Assembly (NCBI RefSeq): GCF_003002955.1
Contig: NZ_PVTJ01000007.1
Span: 186,001 to 250,000 of the forward strand
DNA length: 64,000 bases
Direction: 5' to 3'
Source: Glycomyces artemisiae
Lineage (GTDB): Bacteria; Actinomycetota; Actinomycetes; Mycobacteriales; Micromonosporaceae
Below, piece by piece: positions 43,333 through 51,152 of this stretch. How positions within the stretch are numbered: the stretch's first letter is position 1; each line of letters begins with the position of its first letter. The notes beneath the pieces are model-generated. The model ran no database searches. It had not been told where the DNA came from and saw nothing but the letters and a program-made list of their open reading frames with translations. The position numbers were made by a program, and so were the translations under genes.

Positions 43333-43713
43333 ATGCTTCTGGTCGTTCAGGTCCTCGCCGCCCTCGCCGGGCTGCTCCACGTGTACATCTTCGTGATGGA
43401 GAGCGTGCGCTTCGCCGATCCCAAGGTCCATCAGGGGACGTTCAAGACCGATCCGGCGGACTTGGAGGCGGTGAAGCCGTGGGCGTACAACCAGGGCTGG
43501 TACAACCTGTTCCTCGCGATCGGGGCGCTGCTCGGCGCGGTGCTGGTGCGGACCGAGCCCGCAGTGGGGTGGACGCTGGTGGTCTCCTCGTGCGGTTCGA
43601 TGCTGCTGGCGGCGCTGGTGCTGGTGGCGCGGGACCGGTCGATGGCGTCCTCGGCGCTCAAGCAGGGGCTGTTCCCGCTGCTCGCACTCGTGTTCGCGGT
43701 GACGCAGCTGTGA
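43333..43713 (+). CDS. DUF1304 family membrane protein
   Basis: This 126-residue four-helix membrane protein begins LLVVQVLAALAGLLHVYIFVMES and has the DUF1304 features PWAYNQGWYNLFLAIGA and a final SALKQGLFPLLALVF helix. The function is unknown. It precedes another small membrane protein gene by 48 nt. Confidence 0.9.
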   Translation: MLLVVQVLAALAGLLHVYIFVMESVRFADPKVHQGTFKTDPADLEAVKPWAYNQGWYNLFLAIGALLGAVLVRTEPAVGWTLVVSSCGSMLLAALVLVARDRSMASSALKQGLFPLLALVFAVTQL

Positions 43714-43761
43714 TCTTGTAGGCTGGCGGCGCCCCCTTCCCCTGAAGATTCGGAGTGCCCC

Positions 43762-44187
43762 ATGACGTATCCGCCCGCCCCGCAGACCCTGAAGGTCCGG
43801 TACAAGACCTGGTACCCGGTGCTGTTCACCGTCGTCGGCGCCGTCTGGACCGTGGTCGGCGTACTGAACCTGCTGGTCGGCGCGTTCGCGATCGGCATCA
43901 TCACCGGCCCGCTGTTCCTGCTGGTCGGCATCCTGACGTTCTCGAACCCGTACGCGTCGTACGAGCCCGCGACCGGCACGGTCTACCTCCACTCGCCGCT
44001 GGGCTTCAAGGCCGCGACGTACGGCGCGGCGAAGGGCGAGCGGCTGTGGTTCGACGGCACGAACGTGCTGCGCATCCTGCCCGACGGCCGCCAGAAGAAG
44101 GTGAACCTGAAGATCGGCCGGCCCGAGGAGGTCGCGCAGGTCGTGCAGGCGGTCGGCGCCGCGCAGCAGCAGGCCCCGCAGCAGTAG
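43762..44187 (+). CDS. Small membrane protein with PH-like tail, function unknown
   Basis: The 141 residues include two membrane helices (VLFTVVGAVWTVVGVLNLLVG and GIITGPLFLLVGILTF), then a soluble stretch (ASYEPATGTVYLHSPLGF...LWFDGTNVLRILPDGRQKKV) reminiscent of bacterial PH-like domains, and a Gln-rich end. CGGAG precedes the ATG. It lies 6 nt before the kptA gene, suggesting co-transcription. Confidence 0.8.
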   Translation: MTYPPAPQTLKVRYKTWYPVLFTVVGAVWTVVGVLNLLVGAFAIGIITGPLFLLVGILTFSNPYASYEPATGTVYLHSPLGFKAATYGAAKGERLWFDGTNVLRILPDGRQKKVNLKIGRPEEVAQVVQAVGAAQQQAPQQ

Positions 44188-44193
44188 GCCGCG

Positions 44194-44736
44194 ATGGACG
44201 ACCGGCGGGTGGTCAAGGTCTCGAAGTACCTGTCGCGGCATCTGCGCCACGATCCGCAGCGGATCGGGATCGAGCTGGACGCGCAGGGCTGGGTGGACGT
44301 GGACGTGCTGCTCGCGGCCCTGGAGCGGCAGCGGTTCCGCGTGACCCGCGCGGAGCTGGACGAGGTGGTGGAGCGCAATGACAAGCGGCGCTTCACGATC
44401 CGCGACGGCCGCATCAGAGCGAACCAGGGCCACACCGTCGAGGTCGATCTCGGTTTGGAGCCCCTCGACCCGCCCGCGGAGCTGTTCCACGGGACGGCCG
44501 AGGGGTTCGTGGACGCGATCCGCGCGGAGGGCCTGAAGGCGATGGCCCGCCACGACGTCCACTTGTCGCCCGATTACGCGACGGCCGTCCGCGTCGGTTC
44601 GCGGCGCGGGCGGCCGGTCGTGCTGGTGGTGGATGCGGCGGGCATGGCCGCTGAGGGCCATGTGTTCTTCCGGTCGGACAACGGCGTGTGGCTGACGGAG
44701 TCGGTGCCGCCGTGGGCGATCGCGTTCCCGGAGTGA
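44194..44736 (+). CDS. kptA: RNA 2'-phosphotransferase (KptA/Tpt1 family)
   Basis: The 180-residue enzyme transfers an internal 2'-phosphate from RNA to NAD+, yielding ADP-ribose-1'',2''-cyclic phosphate in yeast Tpt1. Family motifs are KYLSRHLRHDP (catalytic Arg and His), FTIRDGRIRANQGHT, LFHGTAEGFVDAI (NAD+ pocket) and HVFFRSDNGVWLTESVPP. Most bacteria lack the fungal-type splicing that produces its substrate, so the physiological role here is uncertain. It follows the small membrane protein gene closely. Confidence 0.92.
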   Translation: MDDRRVVKVSKYLSRHLRHDPQRIGIELDAQGWVDVDVLLAALERQRFRVTRAELDEVVERNDKRRFTIRDGRIRANQGHTVEVDLGLEPLDPPAELFHGTAEGFVDAIRAEGLKAMARHDVHLSPDYATAVRVGSRRGRPVVLVVDAAGMAAEGHVFFRSDNGVWLTESVPPWAIAFPE

Positions 44737-44748
44737 GCCGGGGGCGAG

Positions 44749-45336
44749 TTAACGGAGCCGGGACCCGGCGGTGGGTTCGAGCCTGAGCGTCTGGACCGGT
44801 TCGGGCAGGTCGTGCGCGGTGTCGCCCGCGGCGAACCAGACGAGGACGTCCTCCCCTGTGCGCACCGGCAGCGCGGGGAACGTGTTCTCGGCGGGCTCGG
44901 TCTCCAGGCAGGCGAGCGGCCCGATGCGGCGGCGGCACCGGTCGGCGAGGCCGGGTTCGTTGCGGTGCACGGCGGCGGTGAAGCGGCCCGCCTCGGCGCC
45001 GCCGGGCGCGGGGAAGCCCGCGCCGGGGTAGGCCGGGCGGAGCAGGAGCACGTCGTCGGAGTCGAGCATGGTGGCGTTGGCGGCGTCGCGGTGCGCCTTC
45101 CAGACGGGGCCGCCGTAGAACGCGGCGAGCGCGGCGGCGCGGGTCTCCATGTCGCGGAAGCCGCGGACCCACACGAGGTGGTCGGGGCGGTCGAGGTCGC
45201 GGAACTGGCCGACGATGCGCATCCCCGCCGCTTCTTGCGGCTCGATGAACTCGCGCTCGAACAATTCGACGAGCTCGTCGCGCCGTCCGGGGTGGAGGGT
45301 GTACTGGCGCAGTTCATAGACGTGGCAGGGGATCAC
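44749..45336 (-). CDS. NIPSNAP-family protein
   Basis: The 195-residue protein has two ferredoxin-like halves; the first starts VYELRQYTLHPGRRDELVELFEREF, the NIPSNAP hallmark, with GQFRDLDRPDHLVWVRGFRDM following. Members are small dimeric alpha+beta proteins of unclear role. GTG at 45336 overlaps the stop of the Rrf2 gene (GTGA), so the regulator and this gene form an operon. Confidence 0.88.
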   Translation of the reverse strand: MIPCHVYELRQYTLHPGRRDELVELFEREFIEPQEAAGMRIVGQFRDLDRPDHLVWVRGFRDMETRAAALAAFYGGPVWKAHRDAANATMLDSDDVLLLRPAYPGAGFPAPGGAEAGRFTAAVHRNEPGLADRCRRRIGPLACLETEPAENTFPALPVRTGEDVLVWFAAGDTAHDLPEPVQTLRLEPTAGSRLR

Positions 45337-45773
45337 GGTCGCTCCTGATGGGTGAGGGTCTCGGCGAGGACGTCGGCGACGGTGCGCCCGGCGAGTTCGC
45401 GCGCCACGGCCGCGTCGGCGGCGGCGTAGACCTCGGTGAGCGCGGGCCGGATGCCGAGGCCGACAGGGCAATCGAGGTTCGGTTCGGTGGCGTGGAGGGC
45501 GAAGAGCGGTTCGGCGCCGATCGCCCGGTGGACGTCGAGGAGGGTGATCGCCGCGGGTTCGCGGGCGAGGAGCCACCCGGCGCCGGCGCCGCGGCGGGAC
45601 TCGACGAGCCCGGCTTCGCGCAGGTCGCCGAGGCTGCGGCGGACGATCACGGGGTTGGTGGCCACGCTGGCGGCGATCTCGTCGGAGGTCATGATCTCGC
45701 GGCCGCGGCGCTTCGCCAGCGCCATCCACGCGAGGACGTGCACGGCGATCGTGAGTCTGCTGTTGGCCGCCAT
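45333..45773 (-). CDS. Rrf2-family transcriptional regulator
   Basis: The 146-residue protein has the winged helix MTSDEIAASVATNPVIVRRSLGDLREAGLVESRRGAGAGWLLAREP and the Rrf2 ending. Only a single Cys is seen, so it probably lacks an iron-sulfur cluster and resembles YwnA-type redox or ligand sensors. GGAAGGAGG precedes the ATG. An inverted repeat over its -10 box suggests autoregulation together with the NIPSNAP gene. Confidence 0.9.
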   Translation of the reverse strand: MAANSRLTIAVHVLAWMALAKRRGREIMTSDEIAASVATNPVIVRRSLGDLREAGLVESRRGAGAGWLLAREPAAITLLDVHRAIGAEPLFALHATEPNLDCPVGLGIRPALTEVYAAADAAVARELAGRTVADVLAETLTHQERP

Positions 45774-45797
45774 GGCCGCCTCCTTCCGGTCGCGCTG

Positions 45798-45819
45798 ATC
45801 GTAACAGAAACGGTTACGA
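45798..45819 (-). promoter_or_regulatory. Operator overlapping the -10 of the Rrf2 gene
   Basis: TCGTAAC (45799-45805) and GTTACGA (45813-45819) form a perfect 7-bp inverted repeat with a 7-nt gap. TACGAT (complement of 45798-45803) within it is the probable -10, placed for repression by the Rrf2 protein. Confidence 0.6.
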
Positions 45820-45856
45820 CTGGGCCGCCGTCCCCGGCGGGGGACGGCGGCCCAGT
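45819..45856 (-). terminator. Strong hairpin terminator after the MFS gene
   Basis: ACTGGGCCGCCGTCCCC (45819-45835) and GGGGACGGCGGCCCAGT (45840-45856) form a perfect 17-bp stem with a 4-nt loop, 8 nt beyond the MFS stop. It insulates the Rrf2 promoter from MFS read-through. Confidence 0.85.
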
Positions 45857-45864
45857 GGGGAGGG

Positions 45865-47316
45865 CTAGACGGTGACGGGGACCGGTTCGGCTTGGGCCGC
45901 TTCGGTCTTGCGGACCCGGATCACGGTGACGGCGACGAGGAGCGCGACGGCGACCATGACCGCGGCGATCGTGTACCCGAGCCGGTACCCGGCGGTGAGG
46001 GCCTCGGCCTGCGCGGCGCCGCCGCCGAGGAGCGAGGCGGTGCGGGCGGAGACGGCGGTGCTGATGACCGCGAGTCCGACCGCGCCGCCGACCTGCTGGG
46101 CGGTGTTGAACAGGCCGGAGGTGACGCCGGCGTCCTCGGGCTTGGAGTCGGCCATGCCGAGGGTCATGAGGGCGGGCATGGTCAGGCCGAAGCCGAGCGG
46201 GGCGGTGACCATCCCGGGGAGCACGTCCGTCAGGTAGGCGCCGTCGGCGCGCATCTGGGCGAACAGCACGAACCCGAGGACCATCACGGCGAGGCCGGCG
46301 ATCGCGATCTTGCGGGGCGCGAACCGGGTGAGCAGGCGCGGGGCGACCCACAGCGACACGGCGGCGATCACGAGCGGGGCGGGCAGGAACGCGAGGCCCG
46401 CGTGCAGCGGCTGGAAGCCGAGGACCTGCTGGAGGTACAGCACGGTGAAGTACATGAACCCGAACGCGGCGCCGACCATGAGCGCCTGGGCGATGTTCGC
46501 CCCGGCGACGCTGCGGGAGAACATGATCCGCAGCGGCACGAGCGGCGCGGCGGCCTTCGCCTGGCGGACGAAGAACCCGGCGAGGAGCAGCGCGGCGAGG
46601 ACGCCGAAGCCGATGGTGCGCGGCGAGTCCCAGCCCTGCTGCTCGACCCCGATGAGGGTGTAGACGGCGAGCATGACGCCCGCGGTGACCAGGACCGCGC
46701 CGAGCACGTCGGCCCCGGCCCTGAGGCCGATGCCGCGGTCGTTCGCCAGCAGGCGCCAGGCGAGGACGCCGACGATCACCCCGAGCGGCACGTTGGTGAA
46801 GAAGATCGACTCCCACCCGATCGACTCGGTGAGGACGCCGCCCACGACGCTGCCCAGCGCGCCGCCCCCGGCGGACGCGAACCCGAACGCGCCGATGCCC
46901 TTCGCCTGCTCGGCGGGCTCGGGCAGCAGCATCACCACCATGCCGAGCAGGCCCGCGGAGGCGACGGCGCCGCCGATGCCCTGCACGAAGCGTCCCGCGA
47001 GGAGCAGGCCCTGCGTGTCGGCGAACCCGATGGCCGCGGAGGAGAGCGTGAACAGCGCGAGCCCGGCGATGAAGACCCATTTGCGGCTGAGGAGGTCGCC
47101 GAGGCGCCCGGCGAGGAGCAGGAGGCCGCCGAACGGGATCACGTAGGCGTTCACGGTCCACACCAGGTTCGACGGGGAGAACCCGAGGGCGTCGCGGATG
47201 GCCGGGAGGGCGATCGTGACGATGTTCTGGTCCAGGATGATCATGACCTGCGCGGCGAGCAGGACCATGACGGTGAGCCAGCGGCGGCTCAGACTCGCTT
47301 CGGTCGCGGTCGGCAT
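45865..47316 (-). CDS. MFS drug/efflux transporter, DHA2 (EmrB/QacA) type
   Basis: The 483-residue membrane protein has 14 predicted hydrophobic segments. It starts with the DHA2 signature MVLLAAQVMIILDQNIVTIALPAI and contains LAGRLGDLLSRKWVF (motif A) and GSVVGGVLTESIGW (motif C, typical of antiporters). It probably exports toxic hydrophobic compounds by proton exchange. AAGGAGC precedes the ATG. The divergent HxlR gene is its likely regulator. Confidence 0.93.
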   Translation of the reverse strand: MPTATEASLSRRWLTVMVLLAAQVMIILDQNIVTIALPAIRDALGFSPSNLVWTVNAYVIPFGGLLLLAGRLGDLLSRKWVFIAGLALFTLSSAAIGFADTQGLLLAGRFVQGIGGAVASAGLLGMVVMLLPEPAEQAKGIGAFGFASAGGGALGSVVGGVLTESIGWESIFFTNVPLGVIVGVLAWRLLANDRGIGLRAGADVLGAVLVTAGVMLAVYTLIGVEQQGWDSPRTIGFGVLAALLLAGFFVRQAKAAAPLVPLRIMFSRSVAGANIAQALMVGAAFGFMYFTVLYLQQVLGFQPLHAGLAFLPAPLVIAAVSLWVAPRLLTRFAPRKIAIAGLAVMVLGFVLFAQMRADGAYLTDVLPGMVTAPLGFGLTMPALMTLGMADSKPEDAGVTSGLFNTAQQVGGAVGLAVISTAVSARTASLLGGGAAQAEALTAGYRLGYTIAAVMVAVALLVAVTVIRVRKTEAAQAEPVPVTV

Positions 47317-47339
47317 TGCGGGGCTCCTTCAGCTCTTGG

Positions 47340-47446
47340 GGAACGATTTGTTCCTGGAGCAATCATGTGTTCCAATGGAGCCGTCCGTAAGAAGGCACTT
47401 TCATGTACCGGGGGATACACGGATGTTCCTCTCCAGGTCATCCCCC
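47340..47446. promoter_or_regulatory. Intergenic control region between MFS and HxlR genes
   Basis: It contains GGAAC-GATTT-GTTCC (47340-47354), a related GGAGC...GTTCC (47356-47373), and a wide inverted repeat GGGGGAT (47410-47416)/ATCCCCC (47440-47446). These are candidate binding sites for the divergent HxlR regulator; which one is used cannot be told. Confidence 0.4.
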
Positions 47447-47478
47447 TGAGTGCCGCTCTGTGAAGTGGAGCACATGCC

Positions 47479-47868
47479 ATGGCGAACGAATGCGACGACG
47501 CCCCGATGTCCGACGTGCAGGTCGAGGCGTGCCCGATCGTCCAGATCATCGACCGCGTCGCCGGCAAGTGGTCGGTCTCGATCCTGGTCGCGGCCATCCG
47601 CAACCCGGTCCGCTACACCGAGCTGGAGCGCAGCATCCCCGGCATCAGCCGCCGCATGCTCACCCTGACCCTCCGCAACCTGGAGCGCGACGGCCTCCTC
47701 ACCCGCACCGTCTACCCCACCGTCCCGCCCAAGGTCGAGTACAGCGCCACCGACTCCGCCCGCGAGCTCTACGGCCACCTCACCGGCCTCCTCGAATGGG
47801 CCGAACGCCACCGCCCCGACATCATCGAGGCCAGGGAACGCTACGACGCCCTCGTCGCCGCCGCGTAA
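47479..47868 (+). CDS. HxlR-family transcriptional regulator
   Basis: The 129-residue winged-helix protein contains CPIVQIIDRVAGKWSVSILVAA, RYTELERSIPGISRRMLTLTLRNLE and DGLLTRTVYPTVPPKVEYSAT, all diagnostic for HxlR/MarR-like regulators. The conserved Cys before the first helix is often redox-active in this family. GGAG precedes the ATG. It probably controls the divergent efflux pump. Confidence 0.92.
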   Translation: MANECDDAPMSDVQVEACPIVQIIDRVAGKWSVSILVAAIRNPVRYTELERSIPGISRRMLTLTLRNLERDGLLTRTVYPTVPPKVEYSATDSARELYGHLTGLLEWAERHRPDIIEARERYDALVAAA

Positions 47869-47873
47869 TCGCC

Positions 47874-47902
47874 TTGAGCGGTCGGCGCAGCGCCTCTAGA
47901 CT
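47874..47902 (+). promoter_or_regulatory. Leaderless promoter of the sulfotransferase gene
   Basis: TTGAGC (47874-47879), a 17-nt spacer and TAGACT (47897-47902) lie 6 nt before the GTG at 47909, so the transcript should start at or next to the start codon. Confidence 0.65.
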
Positions 47903-47908
47903 CGCGCG

Positions 47909-48790
47909 GTGACCCCGCACCGCTACCGCTCTCACGACGAGGACAGCCGGCGCTGGCTGTCCTTCCCGATGCGCGACGACGACATCGTCATCAGCACCCG
48001 CTCCAAGCACGGCACCACCTGGACGCAGATGATCTGCGCCCTCCTGGTCTTCCAGACCCCGGACCTGCCCGCGCCGCTGCCCGAGCTCTCGCCCTGGCTC
48101 GACTGGACGATCACGCCGGTCGACGAGGTCCACGCGAAGCTCGCCGCCCAGGACCACCGCCGCTTCATCAAGACCCATACCCCGCTCGACGGCCTCCCGA
48201 TCCACCCCGCGGCCCGCTACATCGTCGTCGCCCGGCACCCGCTCGACGCGGCCGTCTCGCTCTACCACCAGGGCTCCAACCTGATCCGCGAACGCATCGC
48301 CGAACTGACCGGCGTCCCGGTCCCCGCGTCCAAGAAGAACCGACTCTCCCTGCACGACTGGGTCGTCAACTGGACCCGCGCCGAGAACGGCCCGCGCGAG
48401 GACCTCGACATGCTGCCGGGCGTGATGGCGCATCTCGGCGACGCCTGGGCGCGGCGCGAGGAGCCGAACCTCCTCCTCGTCCACTACGCCGACCTCTCGG
48501 CCGACCTCGAAGGCGAGATGCGCCGCATCGCCGCCTATCTCGACATCGACGTCCCCGAATCACGCTGGCCCGCCCTCGTCAAGGCCGCGAGCTTCGCCGA
48601 AATGAAGGCCAACGCGGAGCACCGCGCCCCGGACCCCAAGGGCCTCATGCGAAGCAAAGTCGCCTTCTTCCGCCGCGGCACCTCAGGTGCCGCCGCCGAA
48701 CTCCTCGCCTCCGAGGAACTCGCCGCGTACGAGGCCCGCGTGGCCGACCTGATCCCCGAGGACCTCTCGGCCTGGCTCCACCGCCCTTGA
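47909..48790 (+). CDS. Sulfotransferase-domain protein
   Basis: This 293-residue PAPS-dependent sulfotransferase has a 5'-phosphosulfate loop STRSKHGTTWTQM, KTHTPLDGLP with the putative catalytic His, and a 3'-phosphate-binding strand VVARHPLDAAVSLYHQGSN, ending with KGLMRSKVAFFRRG. This is the cytosolic (SULT-like) type acting on small acceptors. The GTG start is supported by a leaderless promoter 6 nt upstream. The acceptor is unknown; no biosynthetic cluster surrounds it. Confidence 0.9.
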   Translation: MTPHRYRSHDEDSRRWLSFPMRDDDIVISTRSKHGTTWTQMICALLVFQTPDLPAPLPELSPWLDWTITPVDEVHAKLAAQDHRRFIKTHTPLDGLPIHPAARYIVVARHPLDAAVSLYHQGSNLIRERIAELTGVPVPASKKNRLSLHDWVVNWTRAENGPREDLDMLPGVMAHLGDAWARREEPNLLLVHYADLSADLEGEMRRIAAYLDIDVPESRWPALVKAASFAEMKANAEHRAPDPKGLMRSKVAFFRRGTSGAAAELLASEELAAYEARVADLIPEDLSAWLHRP

Positions 48791-48829
48791 CCATTTCGGA
48801 ATCGGCTTGCCGGATGAAAGGATCGCGTC

Positions 48830-49552
48830 ATGGCCGACGACTCGCTGACCGCCCGCGCCAAAGCCCTCTGGGAACTGCTCGCCGCTGCGCCCGTGGCGTT
48901 CCCGTCGGGCCCGGGGGTGCAGGTGGTCGCCTCTCCAGGATCGAAGATGTGCCCGCCGGGGTGGGTCGGGATCGTGGTGCTGGGCGATGCGGCGATCGCG
49001 ACCGTCCCGACTGAGGATGCGCTCAAGCCGGTGCAGGAGGCGCTGAGCAGCATCTCGGTTGCATCACTCACCCAGTCCGACGTCCTGAAATCAGTGCTGC
49101 CGATCCAGGCGGTGCTGGGCCCGGCGACGCTGGCGTACCTCTCGCGAGAGCACTTCGTCCCGACGCGACCCGAGGTCATCGAGCAGGTCGCTCCCGATGA
49201 CCCGGATGTTCAAGCGTTGCTGAAGGAAGTGGGCGTGGGCGACGCGGACGAGAGCGGGATCGGCGAGATCACCTCTGCGGCGTTCGTCGTGCGCGAGGAA
49301 GGGAAGATCACGGCGGTGGCGGGCTACCGGGCATGGCCGGGCGCGACGGCGCACATGTGCATCCTGACCGCCGAAGCGGCGCGCGGCCGCGGCCTCGCGA
49401 AACGGGCCGCGGCGGCCGCGGTCGACCACGCGCTCACCGCCGGCCTTCTCCCCCAATGGCGGGCGCGCCCGGAAGCCTCCCGCCGCGTCGCGAGCGCCCT
49501 CGGCTTCCGGCAACTCGGCGCCCAACTGAGCTTCCACCTGCGCCCCGAATAA
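48830..49552 (+). CDS. GNAT-family N-acetyltransferase
   Basis: The 240 residues have a variable N-terminal half and a C-terminal GNAT domain: AAFVVREEGKITAVAGYRAW, CILTAEAARGRGLAKRAAAAAVDHAL (the acetyl-CoA-binding R-x-x-G-x-G/A loop) and RRVASALGFRQLGAQLSFHL. The substrate is unknown. It lies 39 nt after the sulfotransferase gene. Confidence 0.9.
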   Translation: MADDSLTARAKALWELLAAAPVAFPSGPGVQVVASPGSKMCPPGWVGIVVLGDAAIATVPTEDALKPVQEALSSISVASLTQSDVLKSVLPIQAVLGPATLAYLSREHFVPTRPEVIEQVAPDDPDVQALLKEVGVGDADESGIGEITSAAFVVREEGKITAVAGYRAWPGATAHMCILTAEAARGRGLAKRAAAAAVDHALTAGLLPQWRARPEASRRVASALGFRQLGAQLSFHLRPE

Positions 49553-49571
49553 ACCGTTTCCCCGCAGCCCG

Positions 49572-49590
49572 GCAGCATCTACGATGCTGC
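49572..49590 (+). promoter_or_regulatory. Leaderless promoter with inverted repeat ahead of the VOC gene
   Basis: GCAGCATC (49572-49579) and GATGCTGC (49583-49590) form a perfect 8-bp inverted repeat around TAC. The -10 TACGAT (49580-49585) spans its centre and ends 6 nt before the ATG, so a repressor bound here would block the start site. Confidence 0.55.
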
Positions 49591-49591
49591 G

Positions 49592-49990
49592 ATGAAGGCA
49601 CACTTCGAATGCGTGGTCCTCGACTGCCCCGATCCCAGGGCACTCGCCGATTTCTACCAGTCCATCCTCGGCGGCGACGTCAACAGGCCCGACAAGCGCT
49701 GGTCCCTGACCGACGGCAGCGCGACCCTCCACCTCGAATCCGGGTTCGCGCTCCTCTTCCAACCGGTCGAGGACTACCGGCCGCCTCAGTGGCCCGATCC
49801 CGCGCGCCCGCAGCAGATGCACCTGGACTTCGCCGTCCCCGACCTCGATGAGGCCGAAGCGGAAGTCCTCGCCAACGGCGCCACGCTCCTCGACGACCAG
49901 CAGGGCTGGCGCGTCTACGCCGACCCGGCGGGCCACCCGTTCTGCCTGGTCCGCGACTGGTGGACCGCCAAGGGAGGCCCGGAAGCATGA
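49592..49990 (+). CDS. VOC (glyoxalase/bleomycin-resistance) family protein
   Basis: The 132-residue single VOC domain runs from FECVVLDCPDPRALADFYQSILGG to YADPAGHPFCLVRD, the actinobacterial 'glyoxalase_6' style. The function is probably binding or turnover of a small molecule. Its stop overlaps the next start by ATGA, coupling it to the nucleotidyltransferase gene. Confidence 0.9.
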   Translation: MKAHFECVVLDCPDPRALADFYQSILGGDVNRPDKRWSLTDGSATLHLESGFALLFQPVEDYRPPQWPDPARPQQMHLDFAVPDLDEAEAEVLANGATLLDDQQGWRVYADPAGHPFCLVRDWWTAKGGPEA

Positions 49991-50568
49991 CCGTCCCGGT
50001 CGCCGACCCGGCGGGGGCTTGGGACCCGCCGCCCCTCGACGAAGTCCACGCCCTCCTCGCGCCCCTCGACTCCCCTTGGTGGATCGCAGGCGGCTGGGCG
50101 ATCGAACTCGCCGTCGGCCGACCCGTCCGGCCTCACAACGACGTCGACGTCCTCATGCTCCACCGCGACCATCCCGCAATCCAAGCGGTCCTCCCCGACT
50201 GGGAATGGTGGGCCGCCGCCCCGCCCGGGACCCTCCGCCCTTGGCTCCCAGGCGAACTCCTCCCCCAGCACGTCCACGACATCTGGTGCCGCCCCACCTC
50301 CGACCACCCCTGGTCCTTCCAGTTCATGCTCGACAACGCCGACGGCGACCACTGGGTCTCCCGCCGAGACCCCCGAATCCGCCGCCCCATCGCCGACATC
50401 GGCCGCACCACCGACGACAACCTCCCCTACCTCGTCCCCGAGATACAACTCTTCTACAAATCCAAAGCCCCCCGCCCCAAAGACGAACTCGACTTCCAAG
50501 CAGCCCTGCCGATCCTCACCCCCGCCCAGCGCGCCTGGCTCGACGAAGCCCTCCGGACGGCGGGCTAA
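49987..50568 (+). CDS. Nucleotidyltransferase, aminoglycoside adenylyltransferase-like
   Basis: The 193-residue protein has the nucleotidyltransferase core WWIAGGWAIELAVGRPVRPHNDVDVLM (GG followed by D-x-D), as in ANT(2'')-I and LinB-type adenylyltransferases, and a final YLVPEIQLFYKSKAPRPKDELDF metal-site helix. It may modify an antibiotic or an endogenous small molecule; resistance is not demonstrated by sequence alone. The ATG overlaps the VOC stop. Its own stop overlaps the convergent DinB stop. Confidence 0.85.
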   Translation: MTVPVADPAGAWDPPPLDEVHALLAPLDSPWWIAGGWAIELAVGRPVRPHNDVDVLMLHRDHPAIQAVLPDWEWWAAAPPGTLRPWLPGELLPQHVHDIWCRPTSDHPWSFQFMLDNADGDHWVSRRDPRIRRPIADIGRTTDDNLPYLVPEIQLFYKSKAPRPKDELDFQAALPILTPAQRAWLDEALRTAG

Positions 50569-51152
50569 GGCTCCATCCGGGCGGCCGCTCGGGCGGCCCG
50601 TTCGATTTCTGCACGGTGGGCGGCGCGGGCCGGTTCGTTGATGGGTTGTTCGTGTTCGGGGCGGAGGCCGGTTCGGCCGTCGAGGGATTCTCGGAGGATG
50701 TCGGCGTGGCCGGCGTGGCGGATGGTCTCGCCGAGGACGTGGAGCAGGACGAGGAAGAGGTTGGTGTCGGCGTGGGGCTCGGTCCACCAGGGGACGCGGC
50801 CGGGGGCGTCGAGCGGGAGGGCGTCGATCGTGGCGTCTGAGTGCTCCCACGTGCGCCGGTAGAAGGCGGTGATCTGGTCGCGGGTCTCATGCTCGTGAGC
50901 CCAGTGGTCGCCGCCGTCGGAGTCCTGCCAGCGGCCGAGCGGCTCGGGGGACGGGCGGTCGAAGACCGCGCCGAAGTACCAGGCTTCGACGGTGGCGACA
51001 TGCTTGACCAGGCCGAGGAGGCTGGTGCCCGTGGCGGTCAGAGGACGGCGGGAGTCGTATTCGGACAGGCCGTCGAGTTTCCACAGCAGCGCCTGGCGGT
51101 CCTGCCGGAGCCGCCCGTGCAGGTCGGCTTTCGCCAGTTCGTCGTCGATCAT
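50565..51152 (-). CDS. DinB-family (DUF664) protein
   Basis: The 195-residue four-helix-bundle protein carries the metal-binding His pattern of the DinB/YfiT superfamily (GLVKHVATVEAWYFG; VLGETIRHAGHADILRE). Members include bacillithiol/mycothiol-dependent transferases and many of unknown role. Its start overlaps the methyltransferase stop by ATGA, so both belong to one operon. Confidence 0.9.
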   Translation of the reverse strand: MIDDELAKADLHGRLRQDRQALLWKLDGLSEYDSRRPLTATGTSLLGLVKHVATVEAWYFGAVFDRPSPEPLGRWQDSDGGDHWAHEHETRDQITAFYRRTWEHSDATIDALPLDAPGRVPWWTEPHADTNLFLVLLHVLGETIRHAGHADILRESLDGRTGLRPEHEQPINEPARAAHRAEIERAARAAARMEP

